NCBI GenBank assembly: GCA_947085425.1
Contig: CAMTWK010000024.1
Coordinates: forward strand, 1 to 8,160
DNA length: 8,160 bases
Source: UKL13-2 sp947085425
Lineage (GTDB): Bacteria > Pseudomonadota > Gammaproteobacteria > Burkholderiales > Usitatibacteraceae
Reading direction: 5' to 3'
Shown here: one piece after another, positions 1 through 7,155 of the stretch
Layout of the letters: each line of letters opens with the position of its first letter
Numbering within the stretch: position 1 is the first letter of the stretch
Notes under the pieces: generated by a model
Told to the model about the DNA's origin: nothing
What the model saw: the letters and a program-made list of their open reading frames with translations, nothing else
Database searches by the model: none
Position numbers and translations under genes: made by a program

Positions 1-232
1 CGGCCCGCCTTATATACGTTTTTCATTCTTGGCGACCTATAAATTCTGCGAATCCAAACTGTACCTCGTAAGGTTGATGGCCTACGTACTCGATAGCAGG
101 CGGCTGAGCAGCGTATTTCCGTTCTCTTCCCGTGCTCATTTGCCAAACACCGCCAGCTATGCCGTGGTCAGTCGAACAAAAAATCACACGCCCATCAACC
201 CACTCTCAAACGCACCCCGTGAAATATGCAGA
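1..232. repeat. Dispersed MITE-like repeat, left copy (cut by window edge)
   Basis: This stretch is a diverged direct repeat of 7808-8041 near the other end of the window. The right half, 120-232 against 7928-8041, is nearly identical: about nine mismatches and one single-base gap. The left half (about 1-119) aligns more loosely, with shared blocks such as ATCCAA, ATGGC, CGATA and GGCTGAGCA-like words in the same order and spacing. Position 1 aligns to about 7808, so the copy probably lacks only its first 20 or so bases, outside the window. Its right end (215-232) matches the terminal inverted repeat of the complete copy. Mismatches in any reading frame are mostly amino-acid changing, and a one-base gap ends the frame early, so I do not read it as a gene. 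Confidence 0.6.
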
Positions 233-281
233 CCCGGAAAACCATAGGCGCAGCCATTGGTGGAACTGGGCACAAAAATGC

Positions 282-308
282 AAAAGGCCTCGATTTCCGA
301 GGCCTTTT
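282..308 (-). terminator. Rho-independent terminator of the lysine-rich micro-gene
   Basis: An 11-bp perfect inverted repeat, AAAAGGCCTCG (282-292) and CGAGGCCTTTT (298-308), encloses a 5-base loop. On the minus strand the hairpin ends in TTTT and is followed by GCATTTTTG, giving a U-rich tail. It starts 33 bases after the stop codon of the minus-strand micro-gene, so it very likely ends that transcript. The symmetric A and T runs mean it could also stop transcription coming from the left on the plus strand. Confidence 0.87.
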
Positions 309-341
309 AATTTTGCCGATCTCACTACCCGCGCTACAAAT

Positions 342-452
342 CTACCCGCGCTTCTTTTCTTCCTTTTTCAGCTTCTTGGCTTCTTTCTTTTCCTTCGGCG
401 ATTTGGCAGGTTCTTTTTTGGTCATTTTTTTTGTGTCTTTGCTTTTGCTCAT
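342..452 (-). CDS. Lysine-rich 36-residue micro-protein
   Basis: The gene encodes 36 residues starting MSKSKDTKK and ending KKEEKKRG. About half of the residues are lysine and many of the rest are glutamate, serine, threonine or alanine; there is no aromatic residue, cysteine or histidine and no membrane segment. The protein should be strongly basic and probably helical or disordered. A longer frame opens at 539, but the start at 452 is chosen because a full AAGGAGG lies 7 bases before it and the lysine-rich composition begins exactly there. A perfect terminator follows the stop, so the gene forms its own transcription unit. Small lysine-rich proteins with MSK-type starts and KEKKxAKK cores are, as I recall, found in many proteobacteria as uncharacterised proteins. 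Nucleic-acid or ribosome binding would fit the charge but is only inference. Confidence 0.75.
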   Translation of the reverse strand: MSKSKDTKKMTKKEPAKSPKEKKEAKKLKKEEKKRG

Positions 453-459
453 GATGGAG

Positions 460-466
460 CCTCCTT
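460..466 (-). promoter_or_regulatory. Shine-Dalgarno that fixes the micro-gene start
   Basis: The minus strand reads AAGGAGG here, a complete match to the anti-Shine-Dalgarno core, with 7 bases to the ATG at 452. It decides for the 36-residue product over the 65-residue frame that opens at 539, which has no comparable site. Confidence 0.8.
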
Positions 467-517
467 TTAATAAATCGGGTTGCAACAGGATGTTTGAAAC
501 AGATTCTTGATATTGCC

Positions 518-537
518 GGTCACCAACAAACGTGACC
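518..537. promoter_or_regulatory. Inverted repeat upstream of the micro-gene (possible operator)
   Basis: GGTCAC (518-523) and GTGACC (532-537) form a perfect 6-bp inverted repeat with an 8-base spacer. It sits about 65-85 bases upstream of the micro-gene start on the minus strand, a reasonable place for a dimeric regulator to bind. No convincing -35/-10 pair is visible beside it, and one such short repeat can arise by chance. Confidence 0.2.
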
Positions 538-595
538 ACTGAATTTCACCCCTACCGTTGGGAAAGTGACGATCCAGATAGGGATGGAAAGTTGA

Positions 596-712
596 TTAAA
601 TCACGCCTTTAGCCAGAATGTTCATCTCTGCAAAAAAATCCGTCCACTTCGGCGGATGACGCATTGGTTGCCACCACAAAATCACGCGTGAACATGCGAT
701 CATGCCAGCCAT
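596..712 (-). other. Short minus-strand reading frame, possible gene remnant
   Basis: On the minus strand an ATG at 712 opens 38 codons ending TAA at 596-598. The product contains WWQPMRHPPKWTDFFAEMN and ends ILAKGVI. The aromatic-rich, non-repetitive composition looks more like real protein than chance translation. I see no Shine-Dalgarno, and the frame stays open upstream of its ATG into the antisense of the methyltransferase gene, so it may be the 3' end of a gene cut off where that gene now begins. It meets the methyltransferase start head to head (overlap 2-11 bases, depending on the methyltransferase start). I do not recognise the family. An alternative reading is that 632-657 is a minus-strand terminator hairpin. 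Confidence 0.2.
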
Positions 713-1340
713 GAAACTCAATCCCGAAGAATTGGCCAATATCGTCGACACCACGCTCGGCCATTACAACCAGCGCGCCGATCAATTTTGGGAGGGCACA
801 CGCGACCATGATGTCAGCCAAAACATCAATAGTCTGTTAGAACACATTCAGGCCACCCCACCCTTTGCCATTCTCGATTTTGGTTGCGGGCCGGGACGCG
901 ACCTGAAAACTTTTGCGGAATTGGGTCACCGTCCGGTCGGATTGGAAGGTTCAGCCCGGTTTGCGGAGATGGCCCGCACCCACAGCGGCTGTGAGGTGTG
1001 GCATCAGGATTTTCTGAAACTCGACCTGCCGGCCAACACCTTTGACGGGGTATTTGCCAATGCGTCGTTATTCCATGTGCCCAAGCAAGAGCTGGCGCGG
1101 GTGTTGGGCGAATTATTCGCCACCGTCAAACCATCGGGTGTGCTATTTTCGTCCAACCCGCGTGGCGACAATCAGGAAGGCTGGAGCGGCAATCGTTATA
1201 GCGCCCATCACGATCTGGAAACGTGGCGGACGTATTTGACAGCGGCAGGGTTTATTGAATTGACCCATTACTACCGTCCGCCCGGCTTACCCCGCGAACA
1301 ACAGCCATGGCTCGCGAGTGTGTGGCGCAAGCCGGGATAA
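702..1340 (+). CDS. Class I SAM-dependent methyltransferase
   Basis: The 212-residue product is a cytoplasmic Rossmann-fold methyltransferase that should transfer a methyl group from S-adenosylmethionine; the acceptor cannot be told from sequence. Motif I is ILDFGCGPGRD (about 57-67), the acidic residue that usually binds the SAM ribose is E82 in VGLEGS, D103 lies in HQDFLKL, and the post-I motif FDGVFANASLFHVP spans 114-127. The rest is a Methyltransf_11/25-type core with a short helical N-terminal cap and no transmembrane segment. Length is normal for a free-standing enzyme. Two in-frame ATGs, at 702 and 711, are possible; neither has a clear Shine-Dalgarno, and the second would give MKLNPEELAN. 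The next gene starts 154 bases downstream on the same strand with its own ribosome binding site. Confidence in the fold is high, in the substrate nil. Confidence 0.92.
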   Translation: MPAMKLNPEELANIVDTTLGHYNQRADQFWEGTRDHDVSQNINSLLEHIQATPPFAILDFGCGPGRDLKTFAELGHRPVGLEGSARFAEMARTHSGCEVWHQDFLKLDLPANTFDGVFANASLFHVPKQELARVLGELFATVKPSGVLFSSNPRGDNQEGWSGNRYSAHHDLETWRTYLTAAGFIELTHYYRPPGLPREQQPWLASVWRKPG

Positions 1341-1494
1341 CCATGGAATCGGTCGCCTCGCCCGCGATCCTGCCGGTTCGGCAATAATGTCCGCTGCCCC
1401 CTAATCCGCCACTCCCAATCCGCATGACCCGACTCGCGTAACCCATTCGAAACACCTCGCTTCGATTAAACCTTCCCGGCATGGAGAGCATTAC

Positions 1495-4400
1495 ATGAAT
1501 ATGAAATTTGCAGCCGCCATATTGGCATTCGCGGTGACTTCGGTATGTGCTGTTGACGTTGCTCTGGCATCGCCGACCCTGCTGATTCGTCAGCCGAGTG
1601 TATCGCGCGACCATATCGCTTTTGTTTACGCCGGTGACATCTGGCTGGCCAATCGCGACGGCAAAAACCCGACTCAACTCACCTCGCATCCTGCCGATGA
1701 ATTTGCCCCGGCGTTCTCGCCAGACGGAAAATGGATCGCCTTCTCCGCGCGTTACGACAACAACACCGATGTGTATGTCATGCCCGTCACCGGTGGTAAC
1801 GCCAACCGCCTCACCTGGCATTCGGGCGTGGACACCGTGAATGGTTGGAGCGTGGATGGCAAGCGGGTTTTGTTCGCGTCGTCACGCGAAACAGAAAATG
1901 CCCGCAGCAATCAATTGTATGAAGTATCGGTAGATGGTGGTTACGAGAAAAAAATTATGAGCGCGCTTGCCTTTGAAGGCACCTGGTCTGTCGATGGCAG
2001 TCGTCTCGCCTATCGCCCTTACCGCGCCGCGCACTCGGGTGCAAGCGGCTGGCGTCAACATCGTGGTGGCAGCACCCCGCCCATTTGGCTGATTGATCCG
2101 GTCAAAAATTCCCTCGAAAAAATTCCACACGTTAATGCCTCTGACATCAACCCGATGTGGGTGGGCGGCAATGTGGTGTTTATTTCCGATCGCAACGACG
2201 GTGCGGCCAATCTGTTTTTGTACGACACCAAAACAAAAGCGCTCAAACAACTGACCAAAGAAACCGTTTGGGACATTCGTAATGCCCGCGCCTTTGAAAA
2301 CACGGTGGTGTATGAAGTTGGTGGCCGCCTCAAAGAGCTGGACATCGCCAGTGGCCGTAGCCGTGAATTGCCGATTACCATCAACACCCAGGCGATCCAG
2401 ACCCGGCCGCAGTGGAAAGACGCGGCCCCCAATATGACATCGGCGAAATTGTCATCGACCGGCAAACGCGTGGTGGTGAGTGCACGTGGTGACGTTTTCA
2501 CCGTGCCAATCAAGGACGGCTCGGTGCGTAACCTGACCCAGACTTCCGGGGTGCGGGAAAAAGACGGGCTGTGGAGCCCGGACGGCAAACGTGTTGCGTA
2601 TATTTCTGACGTGGGACTGCAACATTCGTTGCTGATAGGCGACCAAGCGGGCCTTGAGCAAGCACAATCGTTTAACTTGGGCAAGATCGGTTATTTCACT
2701 TTGCTGGCGTGGGCGCCCGATGGCAAGACCATTGCCTATCAGGACAACCACCTCAATTTGTACGTCATCTCAGTCGACAAGGGTGTGATTAAACTGGTCG
2801 ACAACCGCAAACGACGCGGCCCGATGAACATTGCTTACTCTCAAGATAGTCGCTGGCTGGCCTATACGGTGGCCGCCGAAAATCTGTTCAATCAAATCCG
2901 CGTTTACGATTTGAGCACCGGCAAGAGCGTAACAGTCACCGATGGTCTGAGCCATGCGGATCATCCGGTATTTGCCGGAACAGAATATTTATATTTCACC
3001 GCTTCAATCAACTCCGGGCCATCGCAGGTTGGGCTCGATATGTCGACACAGGAACGGCCACAGCGCGAAGGTATCTATGCGCTGGTGCTGACGGCCACCG
3101 GTAAATCACCGATGGCACCGCGCAGTGGTGATGAAGAAGATAAGAAGGATGCCGGCAAGGACGCGGCCAAAGATGGCGGTAAAGATGGTGGAAAAGACAT
3201 ACCCGCCGCAGACAGCCCGCTCGACAGCGCCGGAAAATCCCCTTCCCCGGCAGCGGCTGGCACTAAAGCCGATGCCCCCACTAGTCCACCCAAGCCACCC
3301 AAACCGGTGCGGATTGATTTTGACGGCCTGCAGCAACGTGTGGTCGGTCTACCGGTTGCCGAACGCAACTATGATGCGCTGGCGGTGGCCGCCGACGGCT
3401 CGTTGTTTTATCTTGATCGCCGCCAGCCCGGTGTCAGCAATGAGTCGCCAGAAACCGAGTCGACCGGCAACGCCGAATTGGTGCGTTTCAGTTTTGACGA
3501 TCGCAAAGCAAAGTCGCTCAAACAAGGTGTCAACGCCTTCAGCATCAGCGCGGATGGCAAGAAACTGCTGCTGCAATACACCCGCGGCAAACTTGAAATT
3601 GCCGATGCCAACGAAAAACTCGACCCCAAAGCCATCGACCTGAGCCAACTCGGCATGCTGGTTGATCCGCGGGAAGAATGGCAACAAATTTTTAATGAAA
3701 CCTGGTGGATGCAAAAAGAGTTTTTCTACGACGCCAATTTGCACGGCATTGACTGGCAGGCGATTCGTGCCCGTTACCAACCATTGCTCAAACACGTACA
3801 GCGCCGCGAAGATTTGAACGATCTATTGGCCGAGATGATTGGCGAATTGCAAGTCGGCCACAACCGCATCGGTGGCGGTGATGTGCATCGCGACCGTCCA
3901 TCTACCGTCGGACTGCTGGGAGCGGATTTCACCACCGAAAACGGTCACTACCGCATCAAAACCATTTACAGCGGTGACCGCTGGAATCCATTCATGAAAG
4001 CGCCGCTGGCCGTGCCGGGACTGGGTGTCAAGGCGGGTGATTACCTGCTGGCGGTCAATGGCCGCGCCGTGAACGCCCAACAAAATTTATTTGCGGCACT
4101 GGAAAATACCGTCGGCAAACAAGTCAGCCTGGGTGTGGCTGCCGATCCGTCCGGCAAAGGCGTGCGCACCATTGTGGTTCAGCCGATTGCCAGCGAGGCG
4201 TCATTGCGCCAATGGCACTGGATCGAAAAAAACCGCCAACACGTTGAAAAAGTTTCCGGTGGCAAGGTTGCCTACGTGTATTTGCCCGACACCGGTGGCG
4301 ACGGATTTAAACATTTCAATCGCATGTTTTTTTCGCAAGTTGAAAAACAGGCAATCATTGTGGACGACCGTCGCAACGGTGGTGGTCAAGCCGCCAATTA

Positions 4401-4872
4401 CATCACCGAGGTGTTGGGCCGCCAATATTTGGCCGGCTGGAAAGACCGCGTTGGATATGTTTTTGAAACACCGGGTGGTGGTATTTACGGACCAAAAGCA
4501 ATGTTGATTGACCAGGATGCCGGCTCGGGCGGAGATTTTCTGCCCTACGCATTTAAACGCATGGGTCTGGGACCGTTGATCGGCACCCGCACCTGGGGCG
4601 GATTAATCGGCATTTCTGCCAATCCCAATCTGATTGATGGTGGCAATCTGGTGGTGCCGTTTTTCCGTTTCTTTACGCCGGAACGCGAGTGGCGCATTGA
4701 AAACGAAGGGGTGGCACCGGACATTGAAGTGGAATTGGACCCGCTGGGCGTGAACAAAGGGCAGGATAGCCAACTCGACGCCGCACTCAAATCCGTCATG
4801 CAACGATTACAAACCGAAAAACAAATCATTCGTCGCCTGCCACCGGCGATGCCCACCCAGGTCGGCAAATAA
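1495..4872 (+). CDS. Exported tricorn-type S41 protease
   Basis: This 1125-residue protein matches the tricorn protease architecture (MEROPS S41, tricorn branch). A Sec signal peptide (1-25, cleavage likely after VALA) predicts a periplasmic enzyme. Beta-propeller repeats follow, with the typical W/F-S-x-D-G-K motifs near 73-85, 117-129, 163-175, 359-371, 405-417, 447-459 and 682-695. A hydrophilic linker (about 544-606), rich in GKD units and then proline, interrupts the second propeller. The C1 domain begins near 727 (EEWQQIFNETWW) and carries the probable catalytic H789 in ELQVGHNR. A PDZ domain covers about 800-897 (GLGVKAGDYLLAVNGRAV). The C2 domain has VDDRRNGGG (956-964), the nucleophile S1011 in AGSGGD, and E1069 in IENEGVAPDIEVE. 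The residue before H789 is glycine, where archaeal tricorn has the serine of its catalytic tetrad. GGAGAG lies 6 bases before the ATG. It should cut unfolded peptides; the aminopeptidase partners of archaeal tricorn are not in this window. Confidence 0.96.
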   Translation: MNMKFAAAILAFAVTSVCAVDVALASPTLLIRQPSVSRDHIAFVYAGDIWLANRDGKNPTQLTSHPADEFAPAFSPDGKWIAFSARYDNNTDVYVMPVTGGNANRLTWHSGVDTVNGWSVDGKRVLFASSRETENARSNQLYEVSVDGGYEKKIMSALAFEGTWSVDGSRLAYRPYRAAHSGASGWRQHRGGSTPPIWLIDPVKNSLEKIPHVNASDINPMWVGGNVVFISDRNDGAANLFLYDTKTKALKQLTKETVWDIRNARAFENTVVYEVGGRLKELDIASGRSRELPITINTQAIQTRPQWKDAAPNMTSAKLSSTGKRVVVSARGDVFTVPIKDGSVRNLTQTSGVREKDGLWSPDGKRVAYISDVGLQHSLLIGDQAGLEQAQSFNLGKIGYFTLLAWAPDGKTIAYQDNHLNLYVISVDKGVIKLVDNRKRRGPMNIAYSQDSRWLAYTVAAENLFNQIRVYDLSTGKSVTVTDGLSHADHPVFAGTEYLYFTASINSGPSQVGLDMSTQERPQREGIYALVLTATGKSPMAPRSGDEEDKKDAGKDAAKDGGKDGGKDIPAADSPLDSAGKSPSPAAAGTKADAPTSPPKPPKPVRIDFDGLQQRVVGLPVAERNYDALAVAADGSLFYLDRRQPGVSNESPETESTGNAELVRFSFDDRKAKSLKQGVNAFSISADGKKLLLQYTRGKLEIADANEKLDPKAIDLSQLGMLVDPREEWQQIFNETWWMQKEFFYDANLHGIDWQAIRARYQPLLKHVQRREDLNDLLAEMIGELQVGHNRIGGGDVHRDRPSTVGLLGADFTTENGHYRIKTIYSGDRWNPFMKAPLAVPGLGVKAGDYLLAVNGRAVNAQQNLFAALENTVGKQVSLGVAADPSGKGVRTIVVQPIASEASLRQWHWIEKNRQHVEKVSGGKVAYVYLPDTGGDGFKHFNRMFFSQVEKQAIIVDDRRNGGGQAANYITEVLGRQYLAGWKDRVGYVFETPGGGIYGPKAMLIDQDAGSGGDFLPYAFKRMGLGPLIGTRTWGGLIGISANPNLIDGGNLVVPFFRFFTPEREWRIENEGVAPDIEVELDPLGVNKGQDSQLDAALKSVMQRLQTEKQIIRRLPPAMPTQVGK

Positions 4873-4926
4873 TTTTGTCTCATGCACACAGCCAGTTGTT
4901 TTCCCCCAAATGAATTGAGGATCAGC

Positions 4927-4977
4927 ATGACTTTATGTTCCAAAACCGCCGTTAATTTGGCGATCAGCGCCGCCTAA
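4927..4977 (+). other. Sixteen-codon reading frame, leader or 5' end of a broken gene
   Basis: GAGG (4917-4920) precedes an ATG at 4927 by 6 bases, and the frame runs 16 codons (MTLCSKTAVNLAISAA) to TAA at 4975-4977. The following TPR-like frame is in the same phase: without this stop the reading would continue through QINSDG into the 4996-5565 protein. A longer in-frame start at 4882 also exists but has no Shine-Dalgarno. It may be the true 5' end of a gene interrupted by a nonsense mutation, or a chance frame. There is no attenuator-like hairpin after it to support a leader peptide. Confidence 0.22.
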
Positions 4978-4995
4978 CAAATAAACAGCGATGGC

Positions 4996-5565
4996 TTGAT
5001 CAATTGGATCGCGTCGCACCATGCCTCGCTTTCGGGGAAACGTGCACAACACTTCGCCACGACCGGTCAGCACCATGGAATGGAACATGAATGCGTGGAT
5101 GCCTTACAGCGTGCCACGGAGATCACGAAGATTTCCCATCAACAAAAAAATATATTTCGAATCATCGGCATGGGTGTATTGCGCGCCAAGATTCACGAGT
5201 ATCGTGGCGAATTCGACGCCGAACGCGACGAAACCAATTTGGTGCTGAAACTCGCCCACGAACATCATTACCCAAGCCCGATTCCGCCGATGAGCATGCG
5301 CCTCGCCCGCCTGCAAATAGCCGATGGCTCGTTTGGGCGCGCCCGCCATACTTTGGAAAATGGTTTGGTGGCCGTCGAGGCGTTACGGCCGACTTTTAGA
5401 ATAGGCGAAATATGTGATGTGATCACAAGCGTTGCCGAACAGCATCAAGATCAGGGCCGTGCGAATTATTGGCGGACACGCGCCGCGGCTGAAAAACAAT
5501 TGTTCGAGCACGAACGCGATCGGGCAAAAACAATGTTTTACAGCCACATCAAGCTGCATAATTGA
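4996..5565 (+). CDS. TPR-like helical protein fragment, probably a gene remnant
   Basis: The frame codes for 189 residues from a TTG at 4996; inner ATGs at 5080 and 5167 are alternatives. None has a clear Shine-Dalgarno. The product is predicted to be all helical and reads like tetratricopeptide-type repeats: IIGMGVLRAKIHEYRGEFDA (about 56-75), MRLARLQIADGSFGRARHTL (about 100-119), and a last unit around VAEQHQDQGRANYWRTRAAA (about 146-165), followed by a charged helix ending SHIKLHN. There is no signal peptide and no catalytic domain. Such a stretch is typical of the C-terminal part of a larger TPR protein, whose N-terminal region is missing here. The phase is shared with the 16-codon frame at 4927-4977 and separated from it by one TAA, which suggests decay. 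It follows the tricorn gene on the same strand and converges with the WS/DGAT gene. The reading frame itself looks genuinely coding; that it is expressed is doubtful. Confidence 0.5.
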   Translation: MINWIASHHASLSGKRAQHFATTGQHHGMEHECVDALQRATEITKISHQQKNIFRIIGMGVLRAKIHEYRGEFDAERDETNLVLKLAHEHHYPSPIPPMSMRLARLQIADGSFGRARHTLENGLVAVEALRPTFRIGEICDVITSVAEQHQDQGRANYWRTRAAAEKQLFEHERDRAKTMFYSHIKLHN

Positions 5566-5687
5566 AACTCGTTTATTGGCAACACTCTTCAAGACAAATT
5601 GTCTGTAAAGCCGCGCCTATCAATGACTTTGTAAAAAAAACCTGCCTACCCGGCTCGGCGCATCACCTTGAATCAAGTCCGCAAAAC
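5566..5687. other. Convergent intergenic gap, no clear terminator
   Basis: The 122 bases between the plus-strand TPR-like frame and the end of the minus-strand WS/DGAT gene contain a small palindrome, AGACAA-A-TTGTCT (5592-5604), and a run of eight A at about 5633-5641. The palindrome has almost no loop and no adjacent T run, so I do not call a terminator. Nothing else stands out. Confidence 0.4.
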
Positions 5688-7079
5688 TCAACGTGCATGG
5701 GCGTCACGCACCGACTCTTCCAATTCCGCAAACGCCTGTTGCACATAACCGCCGAGACTGTGCAAATCCGGCAGCTCGTCCGTGGCGATCAATCCAAAGT
5801 ACAGATCACCGGCATAACTGAACAAAGTGATGTTGAGTAAATTGCTCGGTGGCAACGTGCTGATGGGTTGCATTTCTTCAATTTTGGCGCCGCGGATATA
5901 CAACGATTTTTTCGGACCGGGCACATTCGACACCAAGGTATTTCCCATCGGCGGCATGGTGTTGCTCAACTTGAGCAGTTCCGCGATCTGGGCGATCAAT
6001 CCGGTGATGATGGTGTAGGACTCGATGGCCTCCGGTGCCACGCTGTCGATCATGCTGCGCACATTACGCAATGAAAATCCGATGTTGCGCAAACGCACAT
6101 ACGGGTCATCGGTGGGCGGGGATAACTCCACCAGGATGATGCCGAGTTTATTGCCGGCGGTTTTTTCACCTTCTTTGCGCAGACTGACCGGCATTTGAAT
6201 AATGATCGGCTTGGTCAGTGTGACATTTTGGTCTTCAAGATATTGGCGCAACGCCCCGTCCAGGCAGGTGAGCGCAATGTGATTGACAGTGGAGCGGGTG
6301 CGTCGGCGCACCTCGTCAATACGCGCCATGGAAACACCGGTGGTGGCAAATTGCCGGCCGGGCGTGACTTGTCCGGTTAAAGGCGTCACCGCGCTGGAAA
6401 CAAATGGCAGTGCGATGGCGTTTTTGGTCAACTTGAAACCCTCCAGCACCAACATGGTGGCGAGCCGACCGATGCCCAGGAAACGGCGGCTATTGCCGAT
6501 CACCTCCTGCCAGGTTGACTGCATCATCGCCTGATCGCGTTTTTTACGACTGATCGAAAAGGCACTATGCTGTCGCGTCCAAAACGGCGTGAGTTTTGTT
6601 GTCCGTGGCGTTTTCGCCAGACTGTCGGCAAGCCAACGCGTCAATGTCACTCCGTCGGCACAAGCGTGGTGAATTTTTTGATAGAGCGCAAATCGCCCGC
6701 CTTCGACACCATCAATCACATGCACTTCCCATAACGGACGCGAGCGATCCAGCAAGGGCGTATGCAAGGCGGCAACAAAATCATATAACGCTTCGCGCTT
6801 GTTTTTATTTTTCGGCAGCTTGTGATAAAAAATGTGCTGCGCCAAATCGATTTCAGCCGCATCCTGCCAACTTGGCATGGCGCTCATGGAAAAACTTATC
6901 ACCCGATTAAACGGTGCCTCAACCTCGGTGAAGGTCAGATAATCAAGATAAAGTTTTTTGGCGAAATTTACCGGCGATTTGGTCGGCCGCTTGCAGATCA
7001 TTAATCCGGCCACATGTTTGGGGCTGGCCGCGGTTTCCGCAATAAAAAATCCAAAATCCAGCAGTGATAATTTGCGCAT
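5688..7079 (-). CDS. Wax ester synthase / diacylglycerol acyltransferase (WS/DGAT)
   Basis: The 463-residue enzyme transfers acyl groups from acyl-CoA to fatty alcohols or diacylglycerol, making wax esters or triacylglycerol for storage at the inner face of the membrane. The catalytic HHxxxDG motif is HHACADG at 137-143, with H138 the expected general base. Other family marks are the N-terminal LSLLDFGFFIAE, PLWEVHVIDG (115-124), GNKLG (309-313), and the C-terminal SNVPGP (384-389) followed by LNITLFSYAGDLYFGL. Length matches the usual 450-480 residues, so the gene is intact. The start at 7079 is backed by AAGGA five bases upstream. It lies 76 bases after the DUF1579-like gene on the same strand with no terminator between them, so the two may be co-transcribed. 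Whether wax ester or triacylglycerol is the main product cannot be told from sequence. Confidence 0.96.
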   Translation of the reverse strand: MRKLSLLDFGFFIAETAASPKHVAGLMICKRPTKSPVNFAKKLYLDYLTFTEVEAPFNRVISFSMSAMPSWQDAAEIDLAQHIFYHKLPKNKNKREALYDFVAALHTPLLDRSRPLWEVHVIDGVEGGRFALYQKIHHACADGVTLTRWLADSLAKTPRTTKLTPFWTRQHSAFSISRKKRDQAMMQSTWQEVIGNSRRFLGIGRLATMLVLEGFKLTKNAIALPFVSSAVTPLTGQVTPGRQFATTGVSMARIDEVRRRTRSTVNHIALTCLDGALRQYLEDQNVTLTKPIIIQMPVSLRKEGEKTAGNKLGIILVELSPPTDDPYVRLRNIGFSLRNVRSMIDSVAPEAIESYTIITGLIAQIAELLKLSNTMPPMGNTLVSNVPGPKKSLYIRGAKIEEMQPISTLPPSNLLNITLFSYAGDLYFGLIATDELPDLHSLGGYVQQAFAELEESVRDAHAR

Positions 7080-7155
7080 ATTGTTCCTTCGAATTCTAAA
7101 GTGGACCTATCCGCATTTATTGCCATGATGACCAATAACAACGGCCTGCAAAAAA

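Noticed and set aside
132..470. 112-codon plus-strand reading frame rich in Phe and Leu near its end
   Set aside because: Its 3' part is antisense to the lysine-rich micro-gene (Lys codons read backward as Phe/Leu) and its 5' part is repeat DNA; it also runs through the perfect terminator hairpin.
1371..1383. Small hairpin TGCCG-GTT-CGGCA after the methyltransferase gene
   Set aside because: The stem is only 5 bp with a 3-base loop and no T run follows, so it is not a convincing terminator.
3075..3368. Long minus-strand frames inside the tricorn gene (Pro/Ser/Ala-rich)
   Set aside because: They are antisense shadows of the low-complexity linker and neighbouring codons of a clearly coding gene; none has a ribosome site or recognisable domain.
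4971..4979. GCCTAAC, a match to the left core site of integron attC sites
   Set aside because: No GTTRRRY partner and no folded attC-like structure follow within 150 bases, and no integrase or cassette array is present.
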